Assembly: GCF_003697345.1 (NCBI RefSeq)
Contig: NZ_RFLY01000004.1
Coordinates: forward strand, 62,001-126,000
Length of the DNA stretch: 64,000 bases
Source: Solilutibacter pythonis
Lineage (GTDB): Bacteria; Pseudomonadota; Gammaproteobacteria; Xanthomonadales; Xanthomonadaceae
Reading direction: 5' to 3'
Within the stretch, counting starts at the first letter, position 1, and each line of letters begins with the position of its first letter. The notes under the pieces were generated by a model, which saw nothing but the letters and a program-made list of their open reading frames with translations, was not told where the DNA came from and ran no database searches. The position numbers and the translations under genes were made by a program. Below are positions 46,141 to 54,452 of this stretch, piece by piece.

Positions 46141-46246
46141 GTCGGCTCCGTGGGCGCGCATTCGCCCGTGTCTTGATGCCGGCAGTATGTGCACGCGCGT
46201 GTTGCCCCCGTGTGAGAACCGGCCGACTTGCCACTGAACGCCATGC

Positions 46247-47419
46247 TCAGGAGCGGCGCAGGGCGAGCAAATGCTCGGCCAGGATCGCCCGGCTGGCCGG
46301 GTCGCTGGCGCGTGGCAGCAGGGCCTCGGCGGCATCGATCAGGGCGGGCAGTTCATCGTCGCGGCGCTGCAACCGGGCCAGCGCCGCGTCCAGCCAGGCG
46401 CGCTGCGGCGACAGATCGACCAGCCCACCCTCGCACTCGGCGCGCCAGGCTTGCAACAAGGCGGCATCGCGCAGCACCCGCGCGGCGTAATCGGCCATCG
46501 CCAGCGCGGCGTACTGGCGCATGCCGTCGGGCAACTCGGCATGGTGGGCAACGATACGCGGCCAGAGACGGTCGTCGCCGCCACGCGGATCGGCATCCAG
46601 CGACCATTGCGCCAGGATCAATTCGTGCAGGCGGCCGGCCAGATCCTCGGCCGGCGTCTCCCGCAGGGACGGGCGCCATTCGGGCGGCCAGTCGCGCGGA
46701 CGCACGCCGGCCAGCATCAGCGCGCCGTAGCGCTGCAATTCGAGATAACCGAGCGTGGATGGATCGCCGCACAACAGGCCCAGCGCCTGCTTGCCGTCGC
46801 TGTACCAGCCCTGCGCCACGAACGGAAACGCGTTGGCCAGCGCGAGCAGCAAGCCGGCCGCCGCCGCCCCGCCAAGCAGGCCGTGCGCAAGCGGCGGCGG
46901 CGTCAGCCAGACGATCAAGGCCAGGCAGGCGGCCGCCGCCAGCAGATTGCCGGCGATACCGCCCAACGTGAACGCCAGCATGCGGACATTCGAAAGCGGA
47001 TGCCGGCCGGACGACGCCATCGCCGCGAATCCGCCCAGGCCGCGGATGCCGCCGATGCGGAACACCCGCCAGCGCCCCGCCAGACACTGCAAGCGCCAGG
47101 GGCCCACGCCCGCCACGTACAGACGCATCCCCACCAGCTTTCCGGCCAGCGCATGGCTGGCCTCGTGCAACAGTACCTGGGGCCAGAGCGAGAGTAGGAA
47201 GCCGGCGAAGAACCCAGCGCCGCCGCCCAGGGGGAGCAGCCGTGGCAAACGGAAGTAATGGCGGAGCAACGTCAGCCCGATGCCCAAGGCCGCGCCCAGC
47301 ACGCCCGACAGCAGCAAGCAACCGGCGACCTTCCGAAACGACTGCGATGGCCGGGCCGCGCCCACGGCGGGACGCGGGTAGAGCGCCGCGTTCGCGACGG
47401 ACGCGCGAACTTCGCTCAT
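46247..47419 (-). CDS. M50-like membrane metalloprotease
   Basis: 390 aa. HEASHAL at residues 85-91 lies within a hydrophobic helix and is the HExxH zinc site of site-2 proteases. A second helix with NAFPFVAQGWYSDGKQ corresponds to the NPDG region that supplies the third ligand Asp. Four to five transmembrane segments fill the first 230 residues. The C-terminal 150 residues are soluble and helical. Substrate unknown. It starts 4 nt after the fpr stop. Confidence 0.8.
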   Translation of the reverse strand: MSEVRASVANAALYPRPAVGAARPSQSFRKVAGCLLLSGVLGAALGIGLTLLRHYFRLPRLLPLGGGAGFFAGFLLSLWPQVLLHEASHALAGKLVGMRLYVAGVGPWRLQCLAGRWRVFRIGGIRGLGGFAAMASSGRHPLSNVRMLAFTLGGIAGNLLAAAACLALIVWLTPPPLAHGLLGGAAAAGLLLALANAFPFVAQGWYSDGKQALGLLCGDPSTLGYLELQRYGALMLAGVRPRDWPPEWRPSLRETPAEDLAGRLHELILAQWSLDADPRGGDDRLWPRIVAHHAELPDGMRQYAALAMADYAARVLRDAALLQAWRAECEGGLVDLSPQRAWLDAALARLQRRDDELPALIDAAEALLPRASDPASRAILAEHLLALRRS

Positions 47420-47423
47420 CGGC

Positions 47424-48194
47424 TCATTTCAGGCTGACGTACTTTTCGCGGCGTATGTGCTTCATCGGCAGGCCGAAACCCTTCAGCGCCTCCACGCAGG
47501 CATCGACCATGTTCGGGTTGCCGCAGAGGTAGGCGATGTCGCATCCGGCATCGGGCGCGAGTTCTTCCAGCACCCCCTGCACGTAACCGTGGCGCGCCTC
47601 GGCGTCCGCGCCATGCGGCCAGTCGTCCGCCGGCAACGCCCGCGAGAAACAGGGCAGGTAACGGAAACGCTCGCCATGACGGGCGGCGAAAGCGGCGAAT
47701 TCGTCGGCGAACAGGGCATCGGCCGGGGTGCGCGCACCATGTACGACCACGACCCGCAGACCGGCGCGCGCGGCCAGCATCGCCTCGATGTCCGGCAACA
47801 TCGAGCGGTAGCTGGCGATGCCGGTGCCGGTGGCCACCAGCAGGTAGCGTGCGTTGGCGTCCTCCGGCTTCAGCGTGAACAGGCCGAGCGGGCCGCTGGC
47901 CTGCACGCTCTCGCCAATCGCCATGCCCTGGAACAGCGCGGTGGCGGCCCCGCCCGGCACGCAGCTGGCGATGAACTCGACCGGCTCGCCGGTCTCGATG
48001 TGATGGTCGTGACGGGTGGCGCAGGAATAGCTGCGCCGCGCCAGCGTGCCGTCGGCCAGCGGGAAATGGATCTGGATGAACTGGCCGGGCGTGTAATCGA
48101 GCGGCTGCCCGTCGTCGCGGACGAAGGACAGGTGCAGCACCGCCGGCGCGATCGACCGGCGGGCGGTCAAACGGATCGGAAAGAACTTGGACAT
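47424..48194 (-). CDS. fpr: ferredoxin/flavodoxin-NADP reductase
   Basis: 256-aa flavoprotein transferring electrons between NADPH and ferredoxin or flavodoxin. FAD binding by RRSYSCA. NADP side: VATGTGIASYRSML and YLCGNPNMVDACVEAL. The C-terminus KYVSLK is in the usual place. The bacterial subclass I type is likely. A perfect 12-bp palindrome lies 12 nt before its start. It may share a transcript with the M50 protease gene. Confidence 0.92.
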   Translation of the reverse strand: MSKFFPIRLTARRSIAPAVLHLSFVRDDGQPLDYTPGQFIQIHFPLADGTLARRSYSCATRHDHHIETGEPVEFIASCVPGGAATALFQGMAIGESVQASGPLGLFTLKPEDANARYLLVATGTGIASYRSMLPDIEAMLAARAGLRVVVVHGARTPADALFADEFAAFAARHGERFRYLPCFSRALPADDWPHGADAEARHGYVQGVLEELAPDAGCDIAYLCGNPNMVDACVEALKGFGLPMKHIRREKYVSLK

Positions 48195-48205
48195 GGGGAA
48201 TGCAA

Positions 48206-48217
48206 CGCAACGTTGCG
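48206..48217. promoter_or_regulatory. perfect palindrome upstream of fpr
   Basis: CGCAACGTTGCG, complete dyad symmetry, between the divergent fpr and ABC genes. A possible operator. The regulator is unknown. Confidence 0.35.
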
Positions 48218-48283
48218 GGCCGGGCCGCGTAACGGGATTGAATGGACTCTTATACTAGCGTTTCCATGTCTCCCGACCCCTCC

Positions 48284-49246
48284 ATGAGCGCTGAACGACC
48301 GCCCGCGGCACTTGCCGTACGCGACCTGGAAAAGACCTACGGCAATGGCGTCGAAGCGCTCAAGGGCGTGTCCTTCGACGTCGTGCCGGGCGATTTCCAC
48401 GCCCTGCTCGGCCCCAACGGCGCCGGCAAATCCACCTTGATCGGCATCGTCAGTTCGCTGGTCAACAAGAGCGCCGGCCGGGTCGAGGTGTTCGGCATCG
48501 ACATCGACCAGGATCGCAGCGGGGCGATGCGTCAGATCGGCCTGGTCCCGCAGGAAATCAACTTCAACATGTTCGAGAAGCCGCTGGACATCTGCGTGAA
48601 CTACGCGGGTTTCTACGGCATCCCGCGCGAGCGGGCGCTACTTCGCGCCGAGGCGGTGCTGCGCGAGGCCCAGTTATGGGACAAGGCCAACGTGATGAGC
48701 CGCACGCTCTCCGGCGGCATGAAACGGCGGCTGATGATCGCCCGGGCGATGATGACCGAACCGAAGCTGCTGATCCTCGACGAACCCAGCGCCGGCGTCG
48801 ACATCGAGATCCGCCGCGGCATGTGGCAGACGCTGAAGAAGATCAACGCCGGTGGCACCACCATCATTCTCACCACCCATTACCTGGAAGAGGCCGAGGC
48901 GCTGTGCCGCACGCTTGCGATCATCGATCACGGCCGGATCGTCGCCGAAGGCTCGATGAAATCCATGCTGGCGCGGCTGGACGTGGAAGGCTTCCTGTTC
49001 GATGTCGAAAGCGAGCTGCCGGCCGAACTGCCGTCGATCGAGGGCGCCACGCTGCTGGCGCTCGACGCCCATACCCTCGACCTGGACATGCCGCGCGCGA
49101 TGGACCTCAACCGCGTGTTCGACGCCTTCGATGCCGCCGGCATCCGCGTGCGCTCGATGCGCACCAAATCGAACCGGCTGGAGGAGCTGTTCGTGCGGAT
49201 GATCTCGGCCCCCATGCCGGCCACCGGCCAGGAGACGCGCGCATGA
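48284..49246 (+). CDS. yadG: ABC transporter ATPase, YadG-like
   Basis: 320 aa from the ATG at 48284. Earlier in-frame ATGs at 48242 and 48266 exist, but TATACT at 48251 looks like a -10 box, making at least the first unlikely. Walker A GPNGAGKST, signature LSGGMKRRLMIARAM, Walker B LLILDEPSAGVD. The C-terminal 90 residues resemble the YadG/CcmA-type exporter ATPase tail. It overlaps the permease gene by ATGA and forms an ABC-2 exporter of unknown substrate. Confidence 0.9.
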   Translation: MSAERPPAALAVRDLEKTYGNGVEALKGVSFDVVPGDFHALLGPNGAGKSTLIGIVSSLVNKSAGRVEVFGIDIDQDRSGAMRQIGLVPQEINFNMFEKPLDICVNYAGFYGIPRERALLRAEAVLREAQLWDKANVMSRTLSGGMKRRLMIARAMMTEPKLLILDEPSAGVDIEIRRGMWQTLKKINAGGTTIILTTHYLEEAEALCRTLAIIDHGRIVAEGSMKSMLARLDVEGFLFDVESELPAELPSIEGATLLALDAHTLDLDMPRAMDLNRVFDAFDAAGIRVRSMRTKSNRLEELFVRMISAPMPATGQETRA

Positions 49247-50028
49247 GCGCGCCGGCCTCCGCGCATCCCAACCTGGTGGCGCTGGCGACCATCGTCAGAC
49301 GCGAAGTGATGCGCATCCTGCGCATCTGGCCGCAGACGCTGGTGCCCCCGGCCATCACCATGACGCTCTACTTCCTGATCTTCGGCGGGCTCATCGGCTC
49401 GCGCGTAGGGCAGATGGACGGCATCGGCTACATGGCCTTCATCGTGCCGGGGCTGGTGATGATGAGTGTGATCCAGAACAGCTACGGCAACATCAGCTCC
49501 AGCTTCTTCGGCGCCAAGTTCGGCCGTCACGTCGAGGAACTGATGGTCAGCCCGATGCCGAACTGGGTGATCCTGACCGGCTACGTCACCGGCGCGGTGC
49601 TGCGCGGGTTGATGGTCGGCGCGATCGTGATGGCCATCGCCATGCTGTTCACCCCGGTGCGCGTGCCGCATCCGCTGATCACCTTCGGCTCGGTACTGCT
49701 CGGCGCGACGATCTTCTCGCTGGCCGGCTTCGTCAACGCCGTGTACGCCAAGAAGTTCGACGACATCACCATCGTCCCGACCTTCATCCTCACGCCACTC
49801 ACCTACCTCGGCGGCGTGTTCTATTCGGTCAAGCTGCTGCCGGCCTGGGCCGAAACCGCCACCCACCTCAACCCGATCTTCTACATGGTCAACGCCTTCC
49901 GCTATGGCCTGCTCGGCGTCAGCGACGTGCCGGTGTGGAGCGCATTCGCATTGATGCTCCTGTTCGTCGCCGTGCTCGGCGCACTTGGTCTATGGCTGCT
50001 GAAGCGCGGCACTGGAATGCGGAGCTGA
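49243..50028 (+). CDS. yadH: ABC-2 type transporter permease, YadH-like
   Basis: 261 aa, six hydrophobic helices. PGLVMMSVIQNSYGNISSSFFGAK and FSLAGFVNAVYAKKFDDITIVPTFIL are the typical ABC-2 membrane segments of YadH. It partners with the preceding ATPase. The exported substrate in E. coli is not established. Confidence 0.9.
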   Translation: MSAPASAHPNLVALATIVRREVMRILRIWPQTLVPPAITMTLYFLIFGGLIGSRVGQMDGIGYMAFIVPGLVMMSVIQNSYGNISSSFFGAKFGRHVEELMVSPMPNWVILTGYVTGAVLRGLMVGAIVMAIAMLFTPVRVPHPLITFGSVLLGATIFSLAGFVNAVYAKKFDDITIVPTFILTPLTYLGGVFYSVKLLPAWAETATHLNPIFYMVNAFRYGLLGVSDVPVWSAFALMLLFVAVLGALGLWLLKRGTGMRS

Positions 50029-50094
50029 ACGCACGACCTCCACCAACCGGGGAGATTGCTACACTCGCCACTCCCCCGAAAATGGAGCTGCTCG

Positions 50095-50571
50095 ATGCGC
50101 GCTTCCCTGCTTTTGCTTTGCCCGTTGTTGATCGCGGCCTGCAATCAACCCGATTCCGCCGCATCCCCCACCCCCACGCCCGGCAATGAAACCGTGGCGG
50201 CGGCGCCTTCCGCCGATGCCACGACGCGTACTCCCGAAGCCGGCGGAAACCCTCTGACCCCCGATCAGCAAAACGTCGTGAAGCTTGCCGCCGTGATGGC
50301 CGCAATGACCGAAGTTTGCGGCATGACCAAACCCGACGAGGCCCAAGCCGCTCGAGCCGAGCTGAAAGCAAAGATGGCCGCCGAAGGCGGCTCCCCCGCC
50401 GAAGTCGACCAGATATACACCGCCAGCCTCGACGAGGCGAAAACCAAGGCCGCCGCCGATCCGGCCAAGGTGCAGCGCGATTGCGGTGTCTTGAAGAAGA
50501 TGGCCGACCCGGCCGAGCTCAAGAAACTGCAAGAAATGGCCGCCCAGGCCGAAGCTCAACTGAAACAATAA
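50095..50571 (+). CDS. putative lipoprotein
   Basis: 158 aa. Lipobox LIAAC at about residue 16. A Pro/Thr/Ala-rich linker follows, then a helical region rich in Ala, Lys and Glu with two cysteines (EVCGMTK, RDCGVLKK) that may form a disulfide. The chain ends as an amphipathic helix (LKKLQEMAAQAEAQL). No known family. It lies upstream of the OmpA lipoprotein gene with overlapping hairpins between them. Confidence 0.75.
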   Translation: MRASLLLLCPLLIAACNQPDSAASPTPTPGNETVAAAPSADATTRTPEAGGNPLTPDQQNVVKLAAVMAAMTEVCGMTKPDEAQAARAELKAKMAAEGGSPAEVDQIYTASLDEAKTKAAADPAKVQRDCGVLKKMADPAELKKLQEMAAQAEAQLKQ

Positions 50572-50575
50572 GTTT

Positions 50576-50604
50576 CCGGCGTGCGCGCCGGCTCAAGACC
50601 GGCG
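50576..50604 (+). promoter_or_regulatory. mutually exclusive hairpins between two lipoprotein genes
   Basis: Three arms CCGGCG (50576) - CGCCGG (50586) - CCGGCG (50599). The middle arm can pair with either flank but not both. The layout resembles an attenuator, though no T-run or leader peptide is apparent. Confidence 0.4.
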
Positions 50605-50670
50605 TGGCTGCCACCGCCGAGGCTGTCGCTAGCCCCGTGACAGCACATCCCTGGGAAAGAGAATACTGCC

Positions 50671-51660
50671 ATGAAAAAGATTTTGATCTGCCTGGCCTTG
50701 ACCACCGGGCTGGCCACCGGCTGCAAGAAACCGCCCGAAAACGCAATCGCCACCGACCCCACCGCCACCCCGCCAGCCACGGAATCCGCCACGCCGGCAA
50801 AAACAGGCTTCGATATCGACAGCGTGCCGGTCAGCACCGCAACGCTCGGCGACTTCCCCTACATCACCCTGCCTCGGGGTTATCGCAGCAACGGCGACCC
50901 GGTCGATAAGGAGTTCGCACGCTTCCCGTTCTGGGTGGACGGTAATGCGCACTGGGTCGAAGGCCGCTTCCATGAAGTGAACATCCTGACCGAAGACGAC
51001 AAGCAATACGCCCCGCTCGAAGTCAGGAGAAACCTCGAGGCCCTCGTACAACAGCTTGGCGGCGTGAAAGTCTCCGAAGGCAAGATTCCCGGTGAAGCCA
51101 TCGAGGGTTTCGGAGAAGAAGTCACGATGGGTTTCCGTACCGGAATCGGCGACGTCTACAACGAACCTGTCACCACCTATCTGGTGCGCAGGAACGATGG
51201 CAACATCTGGATCCACTTCGTGCAGAACACCTCCGAGGGCTGGATGACCATAGGCCGGGAGCAAGCCTTCCAGCAAACCGCCACGCTATTGCCCACCTCC
51301 GAATTGAAGAAACAAATCGATGCCAACGGCAAGGTCGCCCTACAAGTCAATTTCGCCACCGACAAGACCGATATCCTTCCTGAGTCGATGCCGCAGATCG
51401 AGCAGGTGGCCGCATTGCTGAAAGAAGACCCGCAACTCGAACTCGACATCAATGGCCACACCGACAGCACCGGCGATAAGATACATAACCTAAAACTATC
51501 AGAAGGGCGCGCAAGATCCGTGCTGGCCACACTGGAGACCAAGGGCATAGACGCATCCCGACTGGGTGCAAAGGGCTATGGCGATACCCAGCCAGTGGCC
51601 GACAACACCACGGAAGAAGGCAAGGCAAAAAATAGACGCGTTGAACTAATTAAACGCTAA
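50671..51660 (+). CDS. OmpA-family lipoprotein
   Basis: 329 aa. Lipobox ATGC at about residue 18. The middle 180 residues have no clear match. The C-terminal OmpA domain (about residues 215-329) has VNFATDKTDILPES, INGHTDSTGDKIHN and LSEGRARSV, the peptidoglycan-binding motifs. OmpA-like proteins often accompany Tad pilus loci, and this one lies directly upstream of such a locus. Confidence 0.9.
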   Translation: MKKILICLALTTGLATGCKKPPENAIATDPTATPPATESATPAKTGFDIDSVPVSTATLGDFPYITLPRGYRSNGDPVDKEFARFPFWVDGNAHWVEGRFHEVNILTEDDKQYAPLEVRRNLEALVQQLGGVKVSEGKIPGEAIEGFGEEVTMGFRTGIGDVYNEPVTTYLVRRNDGNIWIHFVQNTSEGWMTIGREQAFQQTATLLPTSELKKQIDANGKVALQVNFATDKTDILPESMPQIEQVAALLKEDPQLELDINGHTDSTGDKIHNLKLSEGRARSVLATLETKGIDASRLGAKGYGDTQPVADNTTEEGKAKNRRVELIKR

Positions 51661-51923
51661 ATGAATGACGAAAATTCTTATAACTATTTGATTTTTAATA
51701 AAAATTGTGTCATCCCTACTGATTGGTACGTTCTTTGCTCTATTTAGGGTCTGGTCATGGGCGATGCCTTGCCCCAGAGGCCCATGCAGGTTGCGCTGTA
51801 ATGTGATCTTGCCTAGATTCAGGATTCCATGCGATATCGCATGGAACCCCCAACCTGAATTCGCTCCAGACAAGGACAACCTCATACCGCATCATCGGCA
51901 ACCGTCGCCAGCGCGGCCAAGGT
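51661..51923. other. AT-rich leader region of the Tad locus
   Basis: The first 80 nt are strikingly AT-rich (CTTATAACTATTTGATTTTTAAT and similar), unlike the surrounding 65-70% GC sequence. This is probably the promoter region of the pilus operon. No complete -35/-10 pair is unambiguous. The in-frame stretch before the pilin gene carries no standard start codon. Confidence 0.5.
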
Positions 51924-52145
51924 ATGACGGAATACATCATCATTGTCGCCCTTATCGCCATCGGCGTGTTCTCGATGTTTGGCAAGACCGTTCGCAACCA
52001 AGCCGCGGGCTTGGCGATGGAGCTTTCTGGCAAGAAAGCCGATACCCAGGTGAAGAACGCCCAAACGGCCTCCAAGGACGCCAGTTCACGTGCCAACCAG
52101 CCGAAGGGCATGGGCAAATACAACCAAGGCAACGATTCCGAGTGA
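51924..52145 (+). CDS. Flp-type pilin (start codon uncertain)
   Basis: 73 aa as read from ATG. MTEYIIIVALIAIGVFSMFGKTVRNQAAGLAMELSGK (36 residues) is the Flp pilin hydrophobic core. In the same frame upstream, RRQRGQG precedes the ATG, which matches the prepilin peptidase site G|QGMTEY with Glu at +5. Thus the real protein should start further upstream, but the frame from the stop at 51804 to 51923 has no ATG, GTG or TTG. CTG at 51855 is the nearest alternative. The C-terminal part is hydrophilic and Lys/Asn/Gln-rich. Confidence 0.75.
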   Translation: MTEYIIIVALIAIGVFSMFGKTVRNQAAGLAMELSGKKADTQVKNAQTASKDASSRANQPKGMGKYNQGNDSE

Positions 52146-52209
52146 ACCATGCTCCCGCGAAGGGCATCGCTGATTATGCCCTTCGCGCGCCTTTCCCCCG
52201 AGGCAAGAC

Positions 52210-52419
52210 ATGCAATCCCTCTCCCCCTCTCCCCCCCGGCAGCAAGGCCAGGCCCTGCCACTGGCGTTGATTTTCCTCTTCGTGCTGTGCATTGGCCTAC
52301 TGGTGACATTCAACACCGGGCAAGTGGTCAACAAGAAAGTCGAACTCACCAACGCCGCAGACGCCGCCGCTTACAGCGTAGCTGCCGAACAGGCGCGCGC
52401 CTGGAATTTCGCGGCCTAG
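52210..52419 (+). pseudogene. TadG-like protein, N-terminal part before an amber codon
   Basis: 69 residues. RQQGQALPLALIFLFVLCIGLLV is the N-terminal TadG/TadE-like membrane segment, followed by ELTNAADAAAYSVAAEQARAWNFAA. Related proteins continue with a Tyr and then MNR..VANEVAIAQ. Here the Tyr codon position is TAG (52417-52419) and the frame continues intact at 52420. The gene is therefore split by a single in-frame nonsense codon. Confidence 0.75.
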
Positions 52420-53631
52420 ATGAACCGTGGCCGGGTAGCCAACGAAGTGGCCATCGCCCAGGCCGTGAGCCTGAACTCCTGGGTGACGCAAATCAACGTC
52501 TCGACCGCCAACATCCAGAAGGTTTCGCGCTTCATCCCCTACGTAGGCCAAGCCATCGCCGCCGCGCTCCAGGCAGCGGACCGAGTCATACGCCAAATAC
52601 GGACTGGTCTACGCACCGGCAGCAATTTCTACATCACCACGCTCGACGTAGCCAACACCTTATATGCCCGCGCCGCTTATGCGGCGGTGAAGGCAACCGG
52701 CGGCGCCAGTGCAATCCAGACCGCTTACAAAGTCGCCAAGGACAACTCACCCAATGCCACGTTGCGGCCATTGACGGCTGGCTTCCTCACCAGCCAACTG
52801 TTGGCGGCTGAACGCGATTATCTGAACGAATTCAACGTGCCGGCAGGCCGCAACCGCCGTAGTGAAGGCGGTGAACGCTACCGCAACGTGGTAATGGAGT
52901 CACGCGACAAGTTTACCCGCGAACGCCGCGACAACTGGCTGATCCTCGACGCCAACGGCGGCACCGACCTGGTCGACTACGACCGCTGGGCGGCGGTTGA
53001 TGTCTTCGAGATCAATCTCTTCCTGTTTCGCATACCGGTGGGCTGGGGAGGCGCGCAGGCGGTATCACGCGGGCAACCTCGTTTCTTCCCAGGCATCCAC
53101 CGCGGAAGTGGTTGGCGCTCCGAGTACGAAGGCCGCCGCTACCGCCCCTACAACGGCGTCTCACGCCGCAGCATTGCCGGCATGCTGATCGAGAGCGACC
53201 CGGGCGGCAGACTCGCAGGCGGCAACAAGTCGCAGGCTTACTTTCGCGGATACAGGAACGGACTGGCGCACCGCTATCACGACGTGAAACGCGACAAGGC
53301 GCGCACGCCGGGAGAGAACACACGCAATGCCGGGCCATATTTCACCATCGAGGTACAAAATGCCATCGCCAATGCACGAACGAGTTCGAAGCTCAACCTG
53401 ACCACTGGCCGCCTCGACGTACCCGAGCAGGCCCGCGGCAACCAGCTACGGGCGCTCGCCACCGCACAGGTCTACTTCAATCGACCGCACGAATACTCTC
53501 GTTTCGCGCGCCGGGTCTGGGGCCGCGCCGACGGCAAGTACGAAATGGGCAGCTTGTTCAGCCCATACTGGCAAGTGCGGTTGATCGAAACACCGCTGCA
53601 TATGAAAGCCCAACTGGCGGCGGTGCCCTGA
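52420..53631 (+). CDS. TadG-like protein, remainder after the amber codon
   Basis: 403 aa from the ATG that immediately follows TAG. MNRGRVANEVAIAQAVSL continues the sequence expected after the N-terminal fragment. The rest is a large envelope domain with no stop codons (RWAAVDVFEINLFLFRIPVG, YFTIEVQNAIANAR). If translated alone it lacks a membrane anchor and would stay in the cytoplasm. Restart on TAGATG, or amber readthrough, could restore product. It overlaps the lipoprotein gene by one base. Confidence 0.75.
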   Translation: MNRGRVANEVAIAQAVSLNSWVTQINVSTANIQKVSRFIPYVGQAIAAALQAADRVIRQIRTGLRTGSNFYITTLDVANTLYARAAYAAVKATGGASAIQTAYKVAKDNSPNATLRPLTAGFLTSQLLAAERDYLNEFNVPAGRNRRSEGGERYRNVVMESRDKFTRERRDNWLILDANGGTDLVDYDRWAAVDVFEINLFLFRIPVGWGGAQAVSRGQPRFFPGIHRGSGWRSEYEGRRYRPYNGVSRRSIAGMLIESDPGGRLAGGNKSQAYFRGYRNGLAHRYHDVKRDKARTPGENTRNAGPYFTIEVQNAIANARTSSKLNLTTGRLDVPEQARGNQLRALATAQVYFNRPHEYSRFARRVWGRADGKYEMGSLFSPYWQVRLIETPLHMKAQLAAVP

Positions 53632-54452
53632 TGGCCGTCCGTCACCTCCTGTCATTGCTCGCGCTGGCCGCAACGGCATGTTCACCGTCCGCGGAAGAGG
53701 TGGATACACGCGACGAAACCCAGCCGGCACCCCCGGCACGATCCGGGCAGGCACCGTCCATGCAGGCAAAGCTCATACTCGAACAGTTGGAAAAGGGTCG
53801 TAACCCAGTCATCGCCAGTTATCACGAAGCAGTCAGTCGCTGCCAACAAGCAGGTTGGGCGGTCAAACCACTGAACGAAGCACAGGTGGCGAAGCTGGGA
53901 ACCCGCCGCATCGAACTGGCCGTCGATGCCGGCCATCGGTTGGCGCGCAGCACCGAATGGAACTGGTCAAGCCCAAACGAGCCCCATGACGCACTGTGTC
54001 AATTCGAGTTCGTCGAAAAGGTACGCGAGGACTATACGGACGAACGGATCATCGGTTACACCAGCGATGAAGCCGACGCCCACTGGCAGGAGGCGCCTGC
54101 CGACCCGAGCGACCTGGAAGTCGCAATCACAGAAGTCGACTACAGTGCCGATCAAGCCACCGGCTGGCAGCAGGAAACCGCCTCCCAGGTGGCAGGACAG
54201 GCTTGTACCTGGTGGCGCAACAGCAGCGGCGAGCGCGTCTGCATGTGGACGGCCGGGCTCTCCTTGGGCTTCGCACCCAACCCCAGTCCGCTCTGCGTGA
54301 CCGAGCCCGCCGAAGCCTTTCTGAAAGGTCTACCTCTCGGCCAGGAACCGGCCAACGGCACGGGTTGCCGTATCACCGTGGAAAGCATCAACGTCGGCGC
54401 GCCCCTTTCGCCCGCAGTACTGGCGCTCAAAACACGCGGAGGCAGCCCATGA
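53631..54452 (+). CDS. putative lipoprotein of the Tad locus
   Basis: 273 aa. Signal with lipobox ATAC at about residue 17. The mature part is acidic and Trp-rich (STEWNWSSPNEPHD, CTWWRNSSGERVCMW) with several cysteines likely paired. No family recognised. Coupled by TGATG overlap to the TadG-like gene and by ATGA to the pseudopilin gene, so it is a component or accessory of the pilus. Confidence 0.75.
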   Translation: MAVRHLLSLLALAATACSPSAEEVDTRDETQPAPPARSGQAPSMQAKLILEQLEKGRNPVIASYHEAVSRCQQAGWAVKPLNEAQVAKLGTRRIELAVDAGHRLARSTEWNWSSPNEPHDALCQFEFVEKVREDYTDERIIGYTSDEADAHWQEAPADPSDLEVAITEVDYSADQATGWQQETASQVAGQACTWWRNSSGERVCMWTAGLSLGFAPNPSPLCVTEPAEAFLKGLPLGQEPANGTGCRITVESINVGAPLSPAVLALKTRGGSP

